Shown piece after piece: positions 6,614-8,044 of a DNA stretch of 8,044 bases (within the stretch, counting starts at the first letter, position 1; every line of letters starts with the position of its first letter). Under the pieces are notes generated by a model. It saw nothing but the letters and a program-made list of their open reading frames with translations. It was not told the DNA's origin and made no database searches. The translations under genes were made by a program, and so were the position numbers. The stretch spans positions 473 to 8,516 of the forward strand of contig DEEW01000019.1 in the NCBI GenBank assembly GCA_002350465.1, given 5' to 3'. This DNA is from Lachnospiraceae bacterium UBA2868 (GTDB lineage: Bacteria > Bacillota_A > Clostridia > Lachnospirales > Lachnospiraceae).

Positions 6614-8044
6614 AAACGTACCATAAGAACATTAAGTCCCAGCATATTCTTGTATTCTATATTGTGATTAAGATTGTATATCATACGTATTCCGATGTTC
6701 CTTGCAGGATCATCGGGATCTATAATATCTTTTCTTGTAGCCGGATCAAAGGGAACGCAGTCATCCTTTATCCGCAGAATAACATTGTCGTCTTTATGGA
6801 CAACACGAATGTCTATCGAATGATTTTTCCCATCCTTGGTAAAGCCGTGCTCTACGATATTACCGGCCATTTCCTCAAGGAAGAGTGAAGCCATGTAAGC
6901 TCTTCTGTTATCTATTCCGCGCTTTATACAAAAATCATTAACCGCCCTTGATACCTTTACAACCTCATCCTCTTTCCTGACACTTATATCCAATCTCTCG
7001 TCTTCGGAGAAGCCGAAATTATCAGGAATCACCATAAGTTCATCCATATTGCGGGGAATTCGTTTTAACATAATGATCGCATATACTACGATCACGATAG
7101 TAGTAACAACTCCGTTTAACACATTTGCGATATAGACGCTGTTCATTCCCACCGGGCGGATCAGAAGCGCCGTAAAGAGAGATACGTTAACAACTCCATC
7201 CAATATCGAGAGCAGGTGTACCAGTACCACTTTACCTGAGCTTTGCGCATAAACCGTAAAATGCATACATATGATTGAGAGCGGCATGCAAAGCGGAAGT
7301 ATCCTGAATCCCCATACCGTCATCATAAATACAGGATCCGATGTATCCTTGTAGTACAATTTTGTAAGGGGAACAGCACATGCGATAATGATGCCGCAGA
7401 TTACACACATGAGTGGGATGAACCGTTTGAACATGTTACGCATAACATCTGTCAGAGTCTGCCTGTCCTCCTCACCCATGCTTATACTCATTACCATTCT
7501 TGATACAGCCATCATTCCGCCCGGAAGCCCCCATGCGATACGCAGCAGATTGTCGGATGAAGCAAGTGCGGATACTCCCGCTGCCCCGACATATGTCATA
7601 AGGAGTGCATTTACTATGAATCCACGAAGTGTCTGGTACCCGTAACTCGCCGCACCCGGAATACCGATAATGACGATGTCCTTTGTTTCGCTCCAATCAA
7701 GGTGCCTCTCGAAAAACTTCAGTTCTGATCCTTTAGTAAAGAAATACTGTGCCTGAATAAGGAAATATATCCAAAGCCCAAGGGATGAGGCAAGTGCAAG
7801 TCCAAAGGCTTCCATTTGCAGCTTGCCAACAAAAATATAATTAAGAACGATATTAACGAATATATACGTTACGGAAGCCGCAGTGGTCCTGCTGACCCTG
7901 TTCTCAAGGGACAAAAACGATGCAAGCTGGTTTCCGAGAATGAGCGGTAAGAGTCCTACAGCCTGACCTGCAAGATAAGAATTAAAAAGAGGACGTACTG
8001 CCGGATCCTTTGCTATAAATCCCGTAAGATCAAACAGTCCGAAT
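6610..8044 (-). CDS. MATE-family transporter fused to a C-terminal RsbW-like GHKL ATPase domain (5' end outside window)
   Basis: The frame is open from the right edge to TAA at 6610-6612, giving 477 visible residues; the true start lies beyond the window. Residues below count from the first full codon (8041-8043). Residues 1 to about 328 are a MATE fold with about nine helices, corresponding to roughly TM4-TM12; recognisable parts are the TM4-5 segment QAVGLLPLILGNQLASFLS and the second-lobe opening DIVIIGIPGAASYGYQTLRG (122-141). After a charged linker (about 328-350) comes an RsbW/SpoIIAB-like ATPase domain: N-box LEEMAGNIVEHGF (389-401; Glu, Asn395, His399), a G1-type box DDCVPFDP (427-434) and a G2-like NIGIRMI (449-455). 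Cys429 sits where many relatives have Gly. MATE proteins use ion gradients and need no ATPase, so the domain is probably regulatory. It converges with the FtsX operon, stop codons 10 bases apart. A misassembled or frameshifted boundary is unlikely because one continuous frame covers both parts. Confidence 0.9.
   Translation of the reverse strand, partial: FGLFDLTGFIAKDPAVRPLFNSYLAGQAVGLLPLILGNQLASFLSLENRVSRTTAASVTYIFVNIVLNYIFVGKLQMEAFGLALASSLGLWIYFLIQAQYFFTKGSELKFFERHLDWSETKDIVIIGIPGAASYGYQTLRGFIVNALLMTYVGAAGVSALASSDNLLRIAWGLPGGMMAVSRMVMSISMGEEDRQTLTDVMRNMFKRFIPLMCVICGIIIACAVPLTKLYYKDTSDPVFMMTVWGFRILPLCMPLSIICMHFTVYAQSSGKVVLVHLLSILDGVVNVSLFTALLIRPVGMNSVYIANVLNGVVTTIVIVVYAIIMLKRIPRNMDELMVIPDNFGFSEDERLDISVRKEDEVVKVSRAVNDFCIKRGIDNRRAYMASLFLEEMAGNIVEHGFTKDGKNHSIDIRVVHKDDNVILRIKDDCVPFDPATRKDIIDPDDPARNIGIRMIYNLNHNIEYKNMLGLNVLMVRL

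Noticed and set aside
7912..7914. TTG at 7912-7914 (minus strand) as the start of the MATE-ATPase gene
   Set aside because: The same frame stays open to the right edge and the extra 43 residues read as MATE TM4 sequence, so this Leu codon is internal.

Overview
The window is 8 kb of protein-coding DNA densely packed with membrane transport genes. Moderate GC, strong AGGAGG-type ribosome binding sites, lipoproteins with a short Lys-rich signal and Ala/Pro-rich linker, and an HlyD-ABC-FtsX operon led by a membrane-anchored adaptor all suggest a low-to-moderate GC Firmicute, most likely a Clostridia/Lachnospiraceae-type anaerobe. That placement is an inference from gene style, not from a marker gene.

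Layout. (1) Positions 1-1853, minus strand: a methionine-type (MUT family) ABC importer operon in the order metN (ATPase), metI (permease), metQ (substrate-binding lipoprotein). metQ is cut by the left window edge. metN and metI overlap, and the MetN protein stops where the usual C-terminal NIL/ACT-like regulatory domain would begin. (2) Positions 1854-2058: a divergent intergenic region. A good sigma-A type promoter faces right and is followed by two adjacent inverted repeats at the predicted transcription start, which look like operators. No S-box or other riboswitch is visible on the met side. (3) Positions 2059-6599, plus strand: a tightly coupled three-gene operon of periplasmic-adaptor-like (HlyD/MacA-type) protein, MacB/LolD-type ATPase, and an eight-helix permease with two FtsX domains. 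Junctions are TAA directly followed by ATG, then TAATG, so the three products probably form one complex that exports a substrate or acts on the cell envelope. (4) Positions 6610-8044, minus strand, converging on the operon with only 10 bases between stop codons: the C-terminal part of a MATE-family multidrug/polysaccharide-flippase-fold transporter fused in frame to an RsbW/SpoIIAB-like GHKL ATPase domain. The gene runs off the right edge.

The most unusual item is the MATE-GHKL ATPase fusion. It puts an anti-sigma-factor-kinase-like domain on the C-terminus of a cation-coupled transporter fold. The next most interesting items are the paired palindromes controlling the adaptor/ABC operon and the shortened MetN. 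No mobile element, CRISPR array, tRNA or rRNA was seen, and no gene-free stretch exceeds about 205 bases.
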